DNA from: CAJCIT01 sp963771305
GTDB lineage: Bacteria; Acidobacteriota; Terriglobia; Bryobacterales; Bryobacteraceae
DNA length: 64,000 nucleotides
NCBI GenBank assembly: GCA_963771305.1
Contig: CAVYTS010000013.1
Coordinates: forward strand, 671,364-735,363
Direction: 5' to 3'
Positions 27,079 through 36,758 of this stretch are shown piece by piece (the first letter of the stretch is position 1; each line of letters begins with the position of its first letter). The notes below the pieces were generated by a model. The model was not told the origin of the DNA and did no database searches. It was given only the letters and a program-made list of their open reading frames with translations. Both the position numbers and the translations under genes were made by a program.

Positions 27079-27567
27079 CTATATCGCAAGGTATTTGCGA
27101 AGCGGCTCCCAGTACATCAGCGGCCACCCTTTATCCAGGTTCTTCCACTCTTCCTGATCGATGCCGTATCCGGCTTGATCGAAGACGAGGTGGGTGCCCG
27201 AGCCTTGAGCAAAGAGTTCGAAGCGGATTACTGTATAGACACCGGGAGTCCAGGCGGGGGAGCGCCAGGCCTGGACGATTATTTGATTCGGCACTAGTTC
27301 GACGGTGCGACCTAGGATACGGCCGTCGAATAGCTTGAAAGTGCCACCAGGACGTCGTTCGATCTCGGCCTTGCCCTTCGTGAAGGCTGCGAATTGTTTA
27401 GCGTCGAGCAGGGCGTCGTAGATCCGGGCGGGAGTCGCCTTGAAATCGACTTCCTGGTGAACGCCTCCGTTTGATCCCCCGGTTTGCGCTGGGGCGGACA
27501 CGGCAGCGATACATCCGAAGGTCCAGAGTAGACTTCGTCGCGTGATGGCAGCATGCATAGGTGGCAT
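27079..27567 (-). CDS. Exported SRPBCC (AHSA1-type) protein
   Basis: A 162-residue protein. A Tat-like or Sec leader (ITRRSLLWTFGCIAAVSAPA) is followed by a START/SRPBCC domain of the activator-of-Hsp90 type: DFKATPARIYDALLDAKQF, GGTFKLFDGRILGR, IIVQAWRSPAW, and a final WPLMYWEPLRKYL. Such domains bind hydrophobic ligands; the ligand is unknown. It is divergent from a TetR regulator, and a palindrome lies between the two genes, so it is probably repressed by that regulator. Export of an AHSA1 protein is unusual. Confidence 0.75.
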   Translation of the reverse strand: MPPMHAAITRRSLLWTFGCIAAVSAPAQTGGSNGGVHQEVDFKATPARIYDALLDAKQFAAFTKGKAEIERRPGGTFKLFDGRILGRTVELVPNQIIVQAWRSPAWTPGVYTVIRFELFAQGSGTHLVFDQAGYGIDQEEWKNLDKGWPLMYWEPLRKYLAI

Positions 27568-27580
27568 TCCACCACGCCGT

Positions 27581-27606
27581 CAAAATATGATCAAGTGAAT
27601 ATTTTG
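27581..27606. promoter_or_regulatory. Palindromic operator between SRPBCC and TetR genes
   Basis: CAAAATAT (27581-27588) and ATATTTTG (27599-27606) are perfect 8-bp inverted arms with a 10-base centre, AT-rich in a GC-rich setting. The site lies in the divergent gap and reaches the TetR ribosome-binding site (GGAGG 27606-27610). A TetR dimer bound here could block both promoters. Confidence 0.6.
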
Positions 27607-27618
27607 GAGGTCAATGGA

Positions 27619-28287
27619 ATGCCCTATCCACATGGTCACCGTGAACGAGTGCGGGTTCGAATTGTAGAGTCTGCCCGGCGGCTGTTCAACCGGCACGGGT
27701 TCGAAGGCGTTTCGGTGGACACCATTATGGCCCAGGCCGGACTGACGCGGGGTGGATTCTATACATACTTCAGCAGCAAAAGCGACCTCTATGTCGAGGC
27801 CCTGAGCTGTTTCTTCACGGATCCGAACTGGAAGAACGGATGGAAGGGGGTTTCAGTGAACCTGGCGTCGGAAGATGCTGCGCCGGAGATTGTTCGTGCA
27901 TATCTCTCGCAGCAACATCTGGAAGCCGTGGAGAACTGCTGCCCCATGGTGGCCCTCCCAAGTGATGTGGCTCGCAGTAATACCGCAGTGAAGGCCGCCT
28001 TTGAGACCGTGTTCAAAGCCATGGTGAAACTCCTCAGCCACGACATCCGGAGCAAAAACCAAGCTCCCAAAGATCGAGCGATGGCGATTGCGGCGCTTTG
28101 CATTGGCGGCATGGTGGCGGCAAGGTCTATGAATGACCCGAGCTTGGCCAAACAGCTGAGGGAAGCTTCGATTCGGGTAGCACTGGAATTGGGTGGATGG
28201 ACGCAGGCGGGTGGCACGTCAACGAGTGCCAACAAAGTGAAACACAGTAAGGCACCCAAAAGGACCGGGATTGGTGCCATGCACTGA
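27619..28287 (+). CDS. TetR-family transcriptional regulator
   Basis: About 222 residues from ATG 27619, chosen for its GGAGG box eight bases upstream and because the HTH begins soon after. Residues about 10-57 form the TetR DNA-binding domain (RIVESARRLFNRHGFEGVSV, TIMAQAGLTRGGFYTYFSSK). The C-terminal ligand domain contains AVENCCPMVALPSDVARS, a pattern typical of the TetR_C_33-like group. It is divergent from the SRPBCC gene across a palindrome and is probably an autorepressor controlling that gene. The inducer is unknown. The pair forms the unit between cassette sites C and D. Confidence 0.88.
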   Translation: MPYPHGHRERVRVRIVESARRLFNRHGFEGVSVDTIMAQAGLTRGGFYTYFSSKSDLYVEALSCFFTDPNWKNGWKGVSVNLASEDAAPEIVRAYLSQQHLEAVENCCPMVALPSDVARSNTAVKAAFETVFKAMVKLLSHDIRSKNQAPKDRAMAIAALCIGGMVAARSMNDPSLAKQLREASIRVALELGGWTQAGGTSTSANKVKHSKAPKRTGIGAMH

Positions 28288-29054
28288 TGATAGCCAGTCC
28301 CTCCAGCCCAACCACCACCGCGGTTGGCTGAAAGTACACTGCCAGTCCGGGGAGAAATGACCTACTTAGCGGCTTTCGCTATTTGCCTAGGACCTCGGAA
28401 CTTGGAGCGGCCTTCATCTGACACGGTAAAGGAGACAAAAACTGATCGTCCCGCTCAGGTCGTCGTGCGATTGAGACAGCCGGCCCACGATAGTTCGTCC
28501 ACAGCAAGGCGTGCCGCGGGTGAAGAGGCGTTGCCACAATTCAGCTTGAATGAGGCGGAGCCGTCACGCTCCCCGAACAGATAAGGCATCTTCGCCATGC
28601 ACAACTGTGCTGACAACCGCTGGGCTGCCCGTTGGGACGTTAATTTGTATTATCGGTAGGCAACGGCAGTCTTCGGATAGTGCCACTTCGACGGTACCGC
28701 TCTCGGGGGCTGGATCAATGCACGAGGCGCGTCACTCGTCCGGAATGGATTCCAGGAGGCGGAGAGCTTCACACTTTCCGGTAGCGCCGTTTCCCGAGGA
28801 CCGACGACAGGCGACTTCGCGGCGGACAGGCACACTTCCGGGTACCGCACAATGACGGGACTCTCTCTAGCCGGCTGATGCTTCCGGGTGGCCGTATGTT
28901 GATGCCAGATGTTGAATCCTGGTCTTGACTCAGATCCTCGGCAACGGTTACTATCGGCTGCTGCGCTAACTGGATGCGTATCCCCGGCCTTAACTCTGCC
29001 AGCAAGCCGTTACAGAGCCGCGCGTCAGCAAGCGCTGCCGGTTAAGGAGACGAA
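28288..29054. other. Long intergenic region holding site D
   Basis: About 770 bp between the TetR and beta-propeller genes. Besides cassette site D (28638-28660) I find no frame with a ribosome-binding site or recognisable protein. The last bases carry the AAGGAGA box of the beta-propeller gene. Confidence 0.5.
28638..28660 (+). repeat. Cassette site D
   Basis: CGTTA, spacer ATTTGTAT, TATCGGTAGG; one mismatch in the last base of the consensus. Confidence 0.75.
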
Positions 29055-30569
29055 ATGACTCACACCTTTGGCTGTTTCAACCAGACGTCCCGAAAGGCCG
29101 GTGCGCTCTGCGCGATGTTCTTCCTGCTGGTGGTCACCGCTTCAGGCGCGCCTGCCGTCAGCCTTTCCGTAACGTCGGGACCGCCCACCATTAACCTGAC
29201 GGTTTCCGGGACCGGCTATCCGGCAGGCATGCTCATCGATGTATATTTCGACACCATCGATCTGGCCTTGGAGTTAAGCGGCCCGAACGGGGGCTTCTTG
29301 ATTGCCTTGCAGGTGCCTGCCGCAGCCCAACCTGGAACCCATTGGGTGACGGCTGTCATCCGAGCTTCGGGGGCCGGGGCGCACCAATCGTTTCTGGTGC
29401 AGACCAATTGGGCGCAACAAGGTTTCACCGCCAAGGGCAAGCGATACAACCCGTATGAAAATGTTCTGAATCCCTCGAACGTTTCCTCCATAGATAGGGA
29501 TTGGCGGTTCACGACCGGCGACCAAGTGAACACTGCGCCGGCGGTGGCGAATGGAGTGGTGTATGTAGGCTCGGACGACAAAAAGGTGTATGCGGTGAAC
29601 GCCACCACCGGGGTCAAGTTGTGGAGCTTCACGACCGGCGACGTTGTGTTCACCTCGCCGGCAGTGGCGAATGGAGTGGTGTATGTGGGGTCCAACGACT
29701 TCAAGGTCTATGCCTTGAACGCTACAACGGGGGCCAAGTTATGGAGCTTCCCTACTGGTGGTGCTGTCATCTCCTCGCCGGCGGTGGCGAACGGGGAAGT
29801 ATTTGTGGGCTCCAATGACAAGAATGTGTATGCCTTGAACGCCACTACCGGGGCCAAGTTGTGGAGCTTCCTTACCGCCGGCGCAATACAATCCTCGCCC
29901 GCTTTCGCAGGTGGGGTGGTATACGTGGGCTCCGAAGACCACAGCGTGTACGCCCTGGACGGCGGCACCGGGGCCAAGTTGTGGAGCTTCCCGACTGGCG
30001 ATCTTGTGCTCTCCTCACCCACCGTGGCAAATGGGGTGGTGTATGTGGGGTCCAATGACTTCAACGTCTATGCCCTGAACGCCGTTACCGGATTCAAGCT
30101 ATGGAACTTCACGACTGGCGACCCTGTGACCTCCTCGGCCGCTGTCGCGAACGGAGTAGTGTATGTAGGGTCCGACGACTCCAGCGTCTATGCCCTGAGC
30201 ACCATCACCGGCGCTCAATTGTGGAGCTTCCCGACCGGCAGCCCGGTGCCTGCGGCGCCTGCAGTGGCAAATGGCGTGGTGTATGTGGCGTCCAGCAACG
30301 GCAGCCTATATGCCCTGAACGCAGCTAACGGGGCCGCGTTGTGGCGGTTCGTGACCGGCGGTCTTCTAAACGCGCCTCCCACCATGGCGAATGGGGTGGT
30401 GTACATCGGTTCTACCGATCGGAATCTTCACGCCTTCGACCTGGCTGGAGGGACAAAGGTTACGCACATCGATTCCGTCACGGGACCCGATCCCGCCACG
30501 CTCGTTCCTGACCGCACCCTGCTTCCGTCCGAGCCACAGCGAGGCGCTGTGCCCGCTCCAATCGACTAG
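29055..30569 (+). CDS. Exported PQQ-type beta-propeller protein
   Basis: A 504-residue protein with a leader (AGALCAMFFLLVVTASGAPA), a small beta domain (about 35-130), and eight 40-residue propeller blades of the form VVYVGSNDFKVYALNATTG then AKLWSF (about 150-470). These are PQQ/BamB-like WD-type blades; no second catalytic domain is present, so it is more likely a binding or scaffold protein than a dehydrogenase. A good ribosome-binding site (AAGGAGA) precedes ATG 29055. It is the only gene between cassette sites D and E. Confidence 0.85.
   Translation: MTHTFGCFNQTSRKAGALCAMFFLLVVTASGAPAVSLSVTSGPPTINLTVSGTGYPAGMLIDVYFDTIDLALELSGPNGGFLIALQVPAAAQPGTHWVTAVIRASGAGAHQSFLVQTNWAQQGFTAKGKRYNPYENVLNPSNVSSIDRDWRFTTGDQVNTAPAVANGVVYVGSDDKKVYAVNATTGVKLWSFTTGDVVFTSPAVANGVVYVGSNDFKVYALNATTGAKLWSFPTGGAVISSPAVANGEVFVGSNDKNVYALNATTGAKLWSFLTAGAIQSSPAFAGGVVYVGSEDHSVYALDGGTGAKLWSFPTGDLVLSSPTVANGVVYVGSNDFNVYALNAVTGFKLWNFTTGDPVTSSAAVANGVVYVGSDDSSVYALSTITGAQLWSFPTGSPVPAAPAVANGVVYVASSNGSLYALNAANGAALWRFVTGGLLNAPPTMANGVVYIGSTDRNLHAFDLAGGTKVTHIDSVTGPDPATLVPDRTLLPSEPQRGAVPAPID
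29511..30470 (+). repeat. Eight tandem 120-bp units encoding the propeller blades
   Basis: The DNA repeats with a 120-bp period; segments such as GGGGCCAAGTTGTGGAGCTT recur nearly unchanged between blades. This indicates recent duplication or gene conversion. Confidence 0.75.
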
Positions 30570-31069
30570 GCCGGCGAGAAAGCGTGACCTCAAGCTCAAT
30601 TTCCGCTAGCTCGTGGACCCCGCCCCGGAAAGTAGAGGCGAAGCGCAAGGAGAATGAGAAGGAAGAGTCGAAAAAAGCTGCAGCCTTGACGTCGCCTCGG
30701 GACCTACGATTAGAATTCTTGTTCGCTGAAAATTCTTTAAGATTCACCTCCTCGCGCTCCGCTGATTCCCGGAGAGCTTGTCAAGTCAGAGGTTGTTACC
30801 CAAGTTTTGGAGGCCGGCTTTCCTCCGCCTCCTGCCAGCGTCGACTAGCGCCCGTTATCAGTTAATATCGGTAGCCGAACCTAGGCCGGGTCGCTCGCAA
30901 CCGGCATCCGAACGGAAGCAAGCCGCCTGCGGTAGCCGGCCCGTCAGGATGTTAAATAGCACTTCACTATGATCAATGTGGGCGCGGCTGTCTGATAGGC
31001 AGTTTTTTCACACCGACTCTAACGGATCGCCCTGGCGTCCGTCTAGATCCGGAACAGAGGTGTTCGCAG
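30570..31069. other. Intergenic region holding site E
   Basis: About 500 bp with no recognisable gene. It includes a purine-rich stretch (30620-30660) and cassette site E. Confidence 0.5.
30853..30875 (+). repeat. Cassette site E
   Basis: CGTTA, spacer TCAGTTAA, TATCGGTAGC; full consensus match, about 200 bp upstream of the first ADOP permease. Confidence 0.8.
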
Positions 31070-33503
31070 ATGAGCATGATGCGACCATTGTCCGATGTAG
31101 GCTTGGCATTTCGTGGACTCGTTCGGGCGCCCGGGTTCGCCATCATTGCGATACTCACACTCGCGCTGGGCATTGGCGCCAACACGGCCATGTTCAGTGT
31201 CGCCGAAGCCGCTTTGTGGCGGCCAATGCCACTCACGGAGCCGAACAGGCTGGTTCATTTGTGGGAGACCAATCCCATCAAGCATTGGACGGACGCGCCG
31301 GCTTCGCCCGCGAATTTCGCTGATTGGCAGCAGAGGAATCACGTCTTCTCCGCAATGGGCGCTTACCTTAGTGCCGGGGACAAGTCAGGAGGCGGCTTCG
31401 ATATTGTGATGACCGGCTCCGGTGAACCGCAGAGGCTGAAAGCGGTGATGTGTACCGGCAATCTTTTCCAGATCTTGGGCGTGAATCCTTTGCTGGGCCG
31501 GACGTTTCGCGACCAGGAAACGTTTGAATCGGACAAGCATGTCGTTATTCTTAGCTGGCAACTGTGGCAAGGCCGGTTTGGTGGGGACCCGAACATTGTC
31601 GGTCACACAGTCGAGCTCAACGCCCGACCGTACGATGTGATCGGCGTTATGCCGCGTGACTTCTACTTTCCTTCGCGACGCGTACAAGTATGGACCGCAC
31701 TGGGATTCAAGCCAGCCGTTTTCGTAGAACAGCGGCGTCCGCACTATTTGGATGTAGTGGCGCGCCTGAAGCCTGGCGTTAACATGGCGCAGGCTCGGGC
31801 CGAGATGACTGCAATCGCCTCACAATTGGAGCATGAGCATCCGGACAACAATACCAAGATGGGCGTCGGGCTAGGACCGCTGCAAGACTGGTTTACCGGC
31901 GAAACCAGGCCGGGCATCCTGATGTTGTTGGGTGCAGTTGGGTTTCTTTTGATCATCGTCTGCGCGAACGTTGCGAACCTTCAACTCAGCCGCGCTGCAT
32001 CCCGTCTGCGGGAATTGGCGGTTCGTAGGGCGTTGGGTGCCACCCGCGCGCAGATCGTCCAACAGCTGGCGGCCGAGAGCCTCGTGTTGGCGTTTGTCGG
32101 TGGCGCGCTTGGTCTTGTGCTCGCGTTCGCCGCCAGGAATGCTTTCCTCTCTCTCATGCCTGAGCTCCCCGGCGTTCGTCCCTTCCAAATGGACATGATG
32201 GTCCTGCTATTTGCCTTCTGTACTTCAATCGCAACGGCAGTCGCGTTTGGGATTGCACCGGCATATGTCTCGTCCGGTGCGGAGTCGCTGAACATGCGCA
32301 GCGATACCGGCTCAGGGCAGAATCGGCGTTTGCGAAGCGTGCTTGTGGCCAGCGAGGTCGCATTGTCGGTGGTTCTAGCCAGCGGTGCAGGGCTTTTCGC
32401 AAAGAGCCTCATTCGACTGCAACAAGTGAATCCCGGCTTTCAGTCAGAGCACGCCCTAATGTTCGGGCTCGACCTGCCGGATGCCCGGTATCCGAAGGCC
32501 TCGCAAGCTGTTCAAGCCTTTCGCGAAATTGAACGACGTCTACGCAATAATCCTCGCGTCCAATCCGTGGGCCTGGCTGCGGCTGCCGCGCTTCAGGGAT
32601 CCGCTTATACACTCGACTCAACCGTCGAGGGCAGAGGGAGGAAACGACTATGAGCGGGAACTGCATCACAATTCAACGACTCCCGAGTATTTCCGCGCAC
32701 TTGGGACACCGCTGCTTCGCGGTCGCTGGCTAACCGATATGGATGAACGAGAGGGCGCGCCACTTGTCACACTCGTGAACGAGGCTCTCGAGAAGAAGTA
32801 TTTTCGAGGCGCCGATGCAATTGGCAAACGCCTTAAATTTGGGCGACCTAACGAGAAGGACCCCTGGGTGACCGTGGTTGGCGTTGTGGCGGACGTTAAA
32901 CAAGACGCTCTTTCAAAGCAGGTCCAACCCGAGGTCTATGTTCCGTTTTCGCAGGGTGTTTCCAGCTCCGCGACATTCATTGTTCGCGCCTTCGAACCTC
33001 CCGCCGCGATAACTTCGGCGGCGCGCGACATCGTTCATCAAGTGGACAAAGACCTGACGCTGATCGACGTTAGGACCGTCGCCGACGCTGTGCACGAGTC
33101 GACGAAAGGCGAGCGTTTCCGCTCTTCGATCCTAGCCGGTTTTGCCGTCGCTGCACTCCTGCTGGCTGGGATTGGAATCTACGGCGTGCTGGCTTACCTG
33201 GTTGCGTTGCGAACTCGCGAGATTGGCGTCCGGATGGCGCTCGGTGCGCGCGTCGGACAACTCGTCGGGCTAGTCTTTCAGCAAGGCATGAAGCCGGTCT
33301 TGATCGGGCTAAGTGCCGGTCTCTTATGCGCGCTCGCTGCGGCTCGACTGATTCGCGCACTGCTGTTTGGAATCGACTCAAGCGATCCCGGAACCTACGT
33401 CGCGACGATTGCGATTCTTGCCGCAGTTTCAGCAGTCGCGTGTTCGATCCCGGCCCTGCGTGCCGCACGCATCGATCCAGTCATTGCTCTCCGGGACGAA
33501 TAG
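31070..33503 (+). pseudogene. ADOP-family ABC permease (MacB/FtsX type), frameshifted
   Basis: A protein of about 810 residues read in two frames. 31070-32653 covers the first FtsX half: TM1 (GFAIIAILTLALGIGANTAM), the periplasmic MacB domain, and three TMs around ILMLLGAVGFLLIIVCANVA. From about 32630 the next frame continues DYERELHHNSTTPEYFRALG through the second FtsX half with TMs at AVAALLLAGIGIYGVLAYLV and near the end, closing RAARIDPVIALRDE. A one-base indel near 32625-32635 separates them. ADOP permeases are abundant in Acidobacteria, usually without an adjacent ATPase; their substrates are unknown. Only gene between sites E and F. Confidence 0.85.
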
Positions 33504-33884
33504 GCCCTCGCGACTAATTGATCGACTGTCCCGCTTCCAGGGTCTTGATCATGGCTCCTCGGTGAACGCGGGAGGCCCGCTAAAACGTTCTGAACAGGGT
33601 GGGAAAGCGCACGCCATCTTTTATTAGATCCCATGAACGGGTTTATCGCCGGTAATCCTCGAAGGACAGCGACCTTGGCATCTTTCTGTCGGTCCATCGT
33701 CGGGCGTTAAGAGGTAATATCGCTAGCTAACTGGTGCACTACAGACGGCCAAAGTACCTTCAACGCCAGCACTGACAGTTCTCGGGGGAGAGAAACCTCT
33801 CGGAGAGGATCCAAGATATAGCCAGTTCCATGCCCGTAGGAAACACCGAGCGCCAACGGGTCGCCGGCCCAAATTAGCCAAATG
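33504..33884. other. Intergenic region holding site F
   Basis: About 380 bp between two convergent permease genes. No gene or clear terminator is recognised apart from cassette site F. Confidence 0.5.
33705..33727 (+). repeat. Cassette site F
   Basis: CGTTA, spacer AGAGGTAA, TATCGCTAGC; one mismatch in the right half. Confidence 0.75.
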
Positions 33885-36338
33885 TCAATTGTCGTTTCTC
33901 AGGGCAGTCATGGGGTCCACAGCCGCAGCTCTTAGGGCCGGGAAGGCCGTGGCAAGTAGCGCGGCTAGGAGGAGACATGCTCCAGTCAATGCAAGGTTCG
34001 CAGCGTCATGAGCTGACACTCGAAACAAAAGCGAGGCGAGCATCCGAGTGGTCGCTAACGACAAAGGGATACCGATGGCGACGCCACAAAGAGCCCACCT
34101 TGCGGAATATCTGAACACGAGCCCGGCGATGCCTGCGGGCTCGGCGCCGAGAGACATGCGAATGCCAATCTCTTGGGTTCTCTGAGTAACGAGATAGGCG
34201 ATAGTGCCATACACGCCCACAGACGCCAGGAACAGCCCAACGAGTGCGAATGCAACCAATAGCAGGGCATTAAAGCGCGGGCCTGCATCGAGTTCGCCGA
34301 GACGCCCATGCATGGTTTGGATTTCGACGGGAAGAGTGGGGTTGAGCGTAGCCATCTCTTGCCGGACCAGGGCAGAGAGGGTCGCATTGGAGATGGGACT
34401 GCGAAGTAAAATGCTCAGGGTGCGCTGTGCAACCGGGCCGGTGCCGTTCAAGTAGGTGTCGTCTGGAACATGAGTGCGCAAAACATAATACTCGGGATAG
34501 CCGGCAACCGAGAGTCCTGTATTCTTCACATCGGCCACGACGCCCACAATTTCCATCGGAGGACTTCCTCCAATCCTGAGGTATTGACCTACGGCGTTGT
34601 GATTAGGAAAGAGACGATTAGAAAGCGACCGGCTCAAAATGCACGCGTTCATGCCAGATCGCCTGTCGTCTTCATTGAACGGCCTCCCTTGCAGCGTGGC
34701 AATTCGGAGCGCTATGAAATAGCCTGGGGAGACATAGCGCCAATCCACCAACCCGCCCGTGCCAGTTACTTGATTCGGCTGCCCAATGATTTGGATGGAA
34801 CTAAGAGGACGGGAGCGCTGCCAACCGCCGGGAGGAAGAGAATCGCTAAGTCCGAGCGCATGAACGCCCGGTAATGCACTGAGTCGCCTCTCGACCCGAT
34901 TGAAGAAGTCCACCCGCTCTTCCGGTCTTCGGTAGCTGCTGGACGGCAAGACGAGTTGAGCGGTAAGCACGCGGTCAGAGTCCATGCCAAGGGTCTGAGT
35001 CTCCAGATTCCACAGACTTCGCACGAGCAAACCCGCGGCAGCGAGAAGCACCATAGAAAGGGCCACCTGCGCGGTAACGAGAGTGTTCTTGAGGGCTGTC
35101 GATGCTCGCGGACTGGCAGCGCGAGAACTGCCGAGCACTTCCATTCGCGGCCGCTGGAAGGCAGGCACGAGTCCGAAGAGCAGGCCTCCAAAGAGCGACA
35201 GGCCGACGGAGACTGCCAGGATGCGGTTATCAAGAGAGGCATCCGCTAGATGAGGAATTCCGTCCGGATCGACCATTTTGGCAATGCGCAGCAAACCGGG
35301 GCCAAGCAGGCATCCGGCAGTCCCCCCGCTAACGGCAAGAAGCATGCTTTCGGTGAGCATTTGGCGCACTAGACGAACCTTGCCGATGCCCATCGCTCTA
35401 CGGATAGCCAACTCGGTCTGTCGACTGGCCGAGCGGGCCAGGAGCAAATTGGCGACGTTTGCGAATGAGATGAGCATCACCGCGAGCACTGCACCGAACA
35501 AGGTCCAGGCCACGATTCGAAAACCCCCCATCTGGCGGTCCCGTAGAGAGCGAACGCGAAATTGAACTTCTTTGCGGAATTGAGGCGGAACGAATGCCAG
35601 GGCGTGGGTGAAAAACTGATCCAACTGACGGCGCGCAGGTTCAAGTGTGATCCCGTTCTTCAGGCGGCCGATCACGCGAAGGACGCGGGTCGCCCCGTGG
35701 CGCCAACCTGGGGGATCGATGACTTGCGACGTGAGGAGATCTGCATGCTGTAGGGTCGGTAACTCGAAGGAAGCCGGCAGAACGCCGATAATTCGAACGG
35801 GGTCGCCGTCCACCGAGAGTGTTTTTCCGATGATGTGCTCGTCGGACCCGAAGCGGCTTTGCCAAAGGTGAAAGCTAATGATGGCTTTACGGGGCGCACC
35901 GGGCAGAACATCAGTTCTTGCGAATGAGCCGCCGAGAATTGGACCGACTCCGAGTACCGAAAGAAAATTCCAATCGACTTCAGCGCAGCGCTGACGAACC
36001 GGATTGCGATCAGTGAGGTCGCAATCATCTACACCGCTCCAGGAGGTGACTGCCCGAAAGGGCGTATTGGCATCTAACAGATCTTTGTAGTCAGCGGCAA
36101 AAAGAAACTCGCCATCATCGACGACTTTTGCCAGCATGCCCAGGGAGACGAGTTGTTGGTCCGCGTTATAAGGAAGGGCGCGAAACAGTATCCGATCGGT
36201 GACGCTGAATACCGCGCTCGTCGCGCCGATGCCTAAAGAAATAGCCAGCAGAGCAGTAACGGTAAAGGCCGGGGATCGACGGTAGGAGCGAAGGGCAAAT
36301 CTCAGGTCTTGGAGAAACGAGTCGAGAAGGTTTCGCAT
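33885..36338 (-). CDS. ADOP-family ABC permease (MacB/FtsX type)
   Basis: An intact 817-residue permease. It starts with the short ADOP leader segment (LQDLRFALRSYRRSPAFTV), then TM1 (TALLAISLGIGATSAVFSV), a MacB periplasmic domain, and FtsX TMs (GAVLAVMLISFANVANLLLA). The second half repeats the layout with ALVGLFLASVGVYGTIAYLV and a last TM, ending RAAAVDPMTALRND. It resembles the neighbouring frameshifted permease in plan but is in the opposite orientation, and the two are divided by cassette site F. No ATPase or membrane-fusion protein is nearby, so it probably works with a remote ATPase or serves another role. Substrate unknown. Confidence 0.9.
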   Translation of the reverse strand: MRNLLDSFLQDLRFALRSYRRSPAFTVTALLAISLGIGATSAVFSVTDRILFRALPYNADQQLVSLGMLAKVVDDGEFLFAADYKDLLDANTPFRAVTSWSGVDDCDLTDRNPVRQRCAEVDWNFLSVLGVGPILGGSFARTDVLPGAPRKAIISFHLWQSRFGSDEHIIGKTLSVDGDPVRIIGVLPASFELPTLQHADLLTSQVIDPPGWRHGATRVLRVIGRLKNGITLEPARRQLDQFFTHALAFVPPQFRKEVQFRVRSLRDRQMGGFRIVAWTLFGAVLAVMLISFANVANLLLARSASRQTELAIRRAMGIGKVRLVRQMLTESMLLAVSGGTAGCLLGPGLLRIAKMVDPDGIPHLADASLDNRILAVSVGLSLFGGLLFGLVPAFQRPRMEVLGSSRAASPRASTALKNTLVTAQVALSMVLLAAAGLLVRSLWNLETQTLGMDSDRVLTAQLVLPSSSYRRPEERVDFFNRVERRLSALPGVHALGLSDSLPPGGWQRSRPLSSIQIIGQPNQVTGTGGLVDWRYVSPGYFIALRIATLQGRPFNEDDRRSGMNACILSRSLSNRLFPNHNAVGQYLRIGGSPPMEIVGVVADVKNTGLSVAGYPEYYVLRTHVPDDTYLNGTGPVAQRTLSILLRSPISNATLSALVRQEMATLNPTLPVEIQTMHGRLGELDAGPRFNALLLVAFALVGLFLASVGVYGTIAYLVTQRTQEIGIRMSLGAEPAGIAGLVFRYSARWALCGVAIGIPLSLATTRMLASLLFRVSAHDAANLALTGACLLLAALLATAFPALRAAAVDPMTALRNDN

Positions 36339-36758
36339 GGCTAGTCCTTAGAACCTAGCCAGAATACTACATAGGGAGTGACGCGCCGCGACAGTCTGTT
36401 CTTGGAAGGTTCACCCGATAGGGACTGGGAAGGGCTTAGCGTCTGTCATCCGATTAATCGTCGGCATCTACCCACCGAAAGCCAGAGCTTGCAGTTTAGG
36501 AGGCAGCCCGATATCTGGTGTTATCGGTAGCGAACCAGCTCCCATGGTCGCATGCAACCATCGACAGATCCGGAGGGACGAGTCCTCTTCTGAGAGAAGT
36601 AAAGACAGATCACCGGACCTGTGGGGAGTAATCGGCTAACTGGAGGCGTCCGGTGATTTGTCAGCGCAGCATGAGTCACCATTTCGCGGGTCCAAAAAAC
36701 TGGAGAGAGTCAGGAGGCAGTGAATCTTCTGATCTCCGGGCAACTAAAGGTTCTGGAA
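36339..36758. other. Intergenic region holding site G
   Basis: About 420 bp between the permease start and the lectin-like stop. Cassette site G is the only feature recognised. The part next to 36338 should hold the permease promoter. Confidence 0.5.
36509..36531 (+). repeat. Cassette site G
   Basis: CGATA, spacer TCTGGTGT, TATCGGTAGC. The halves CGATA and TATCG are exact inverted repeats around the 8-bp spacer, the form expected of a tyrosine-recombinase core. Confidence 0.8.
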
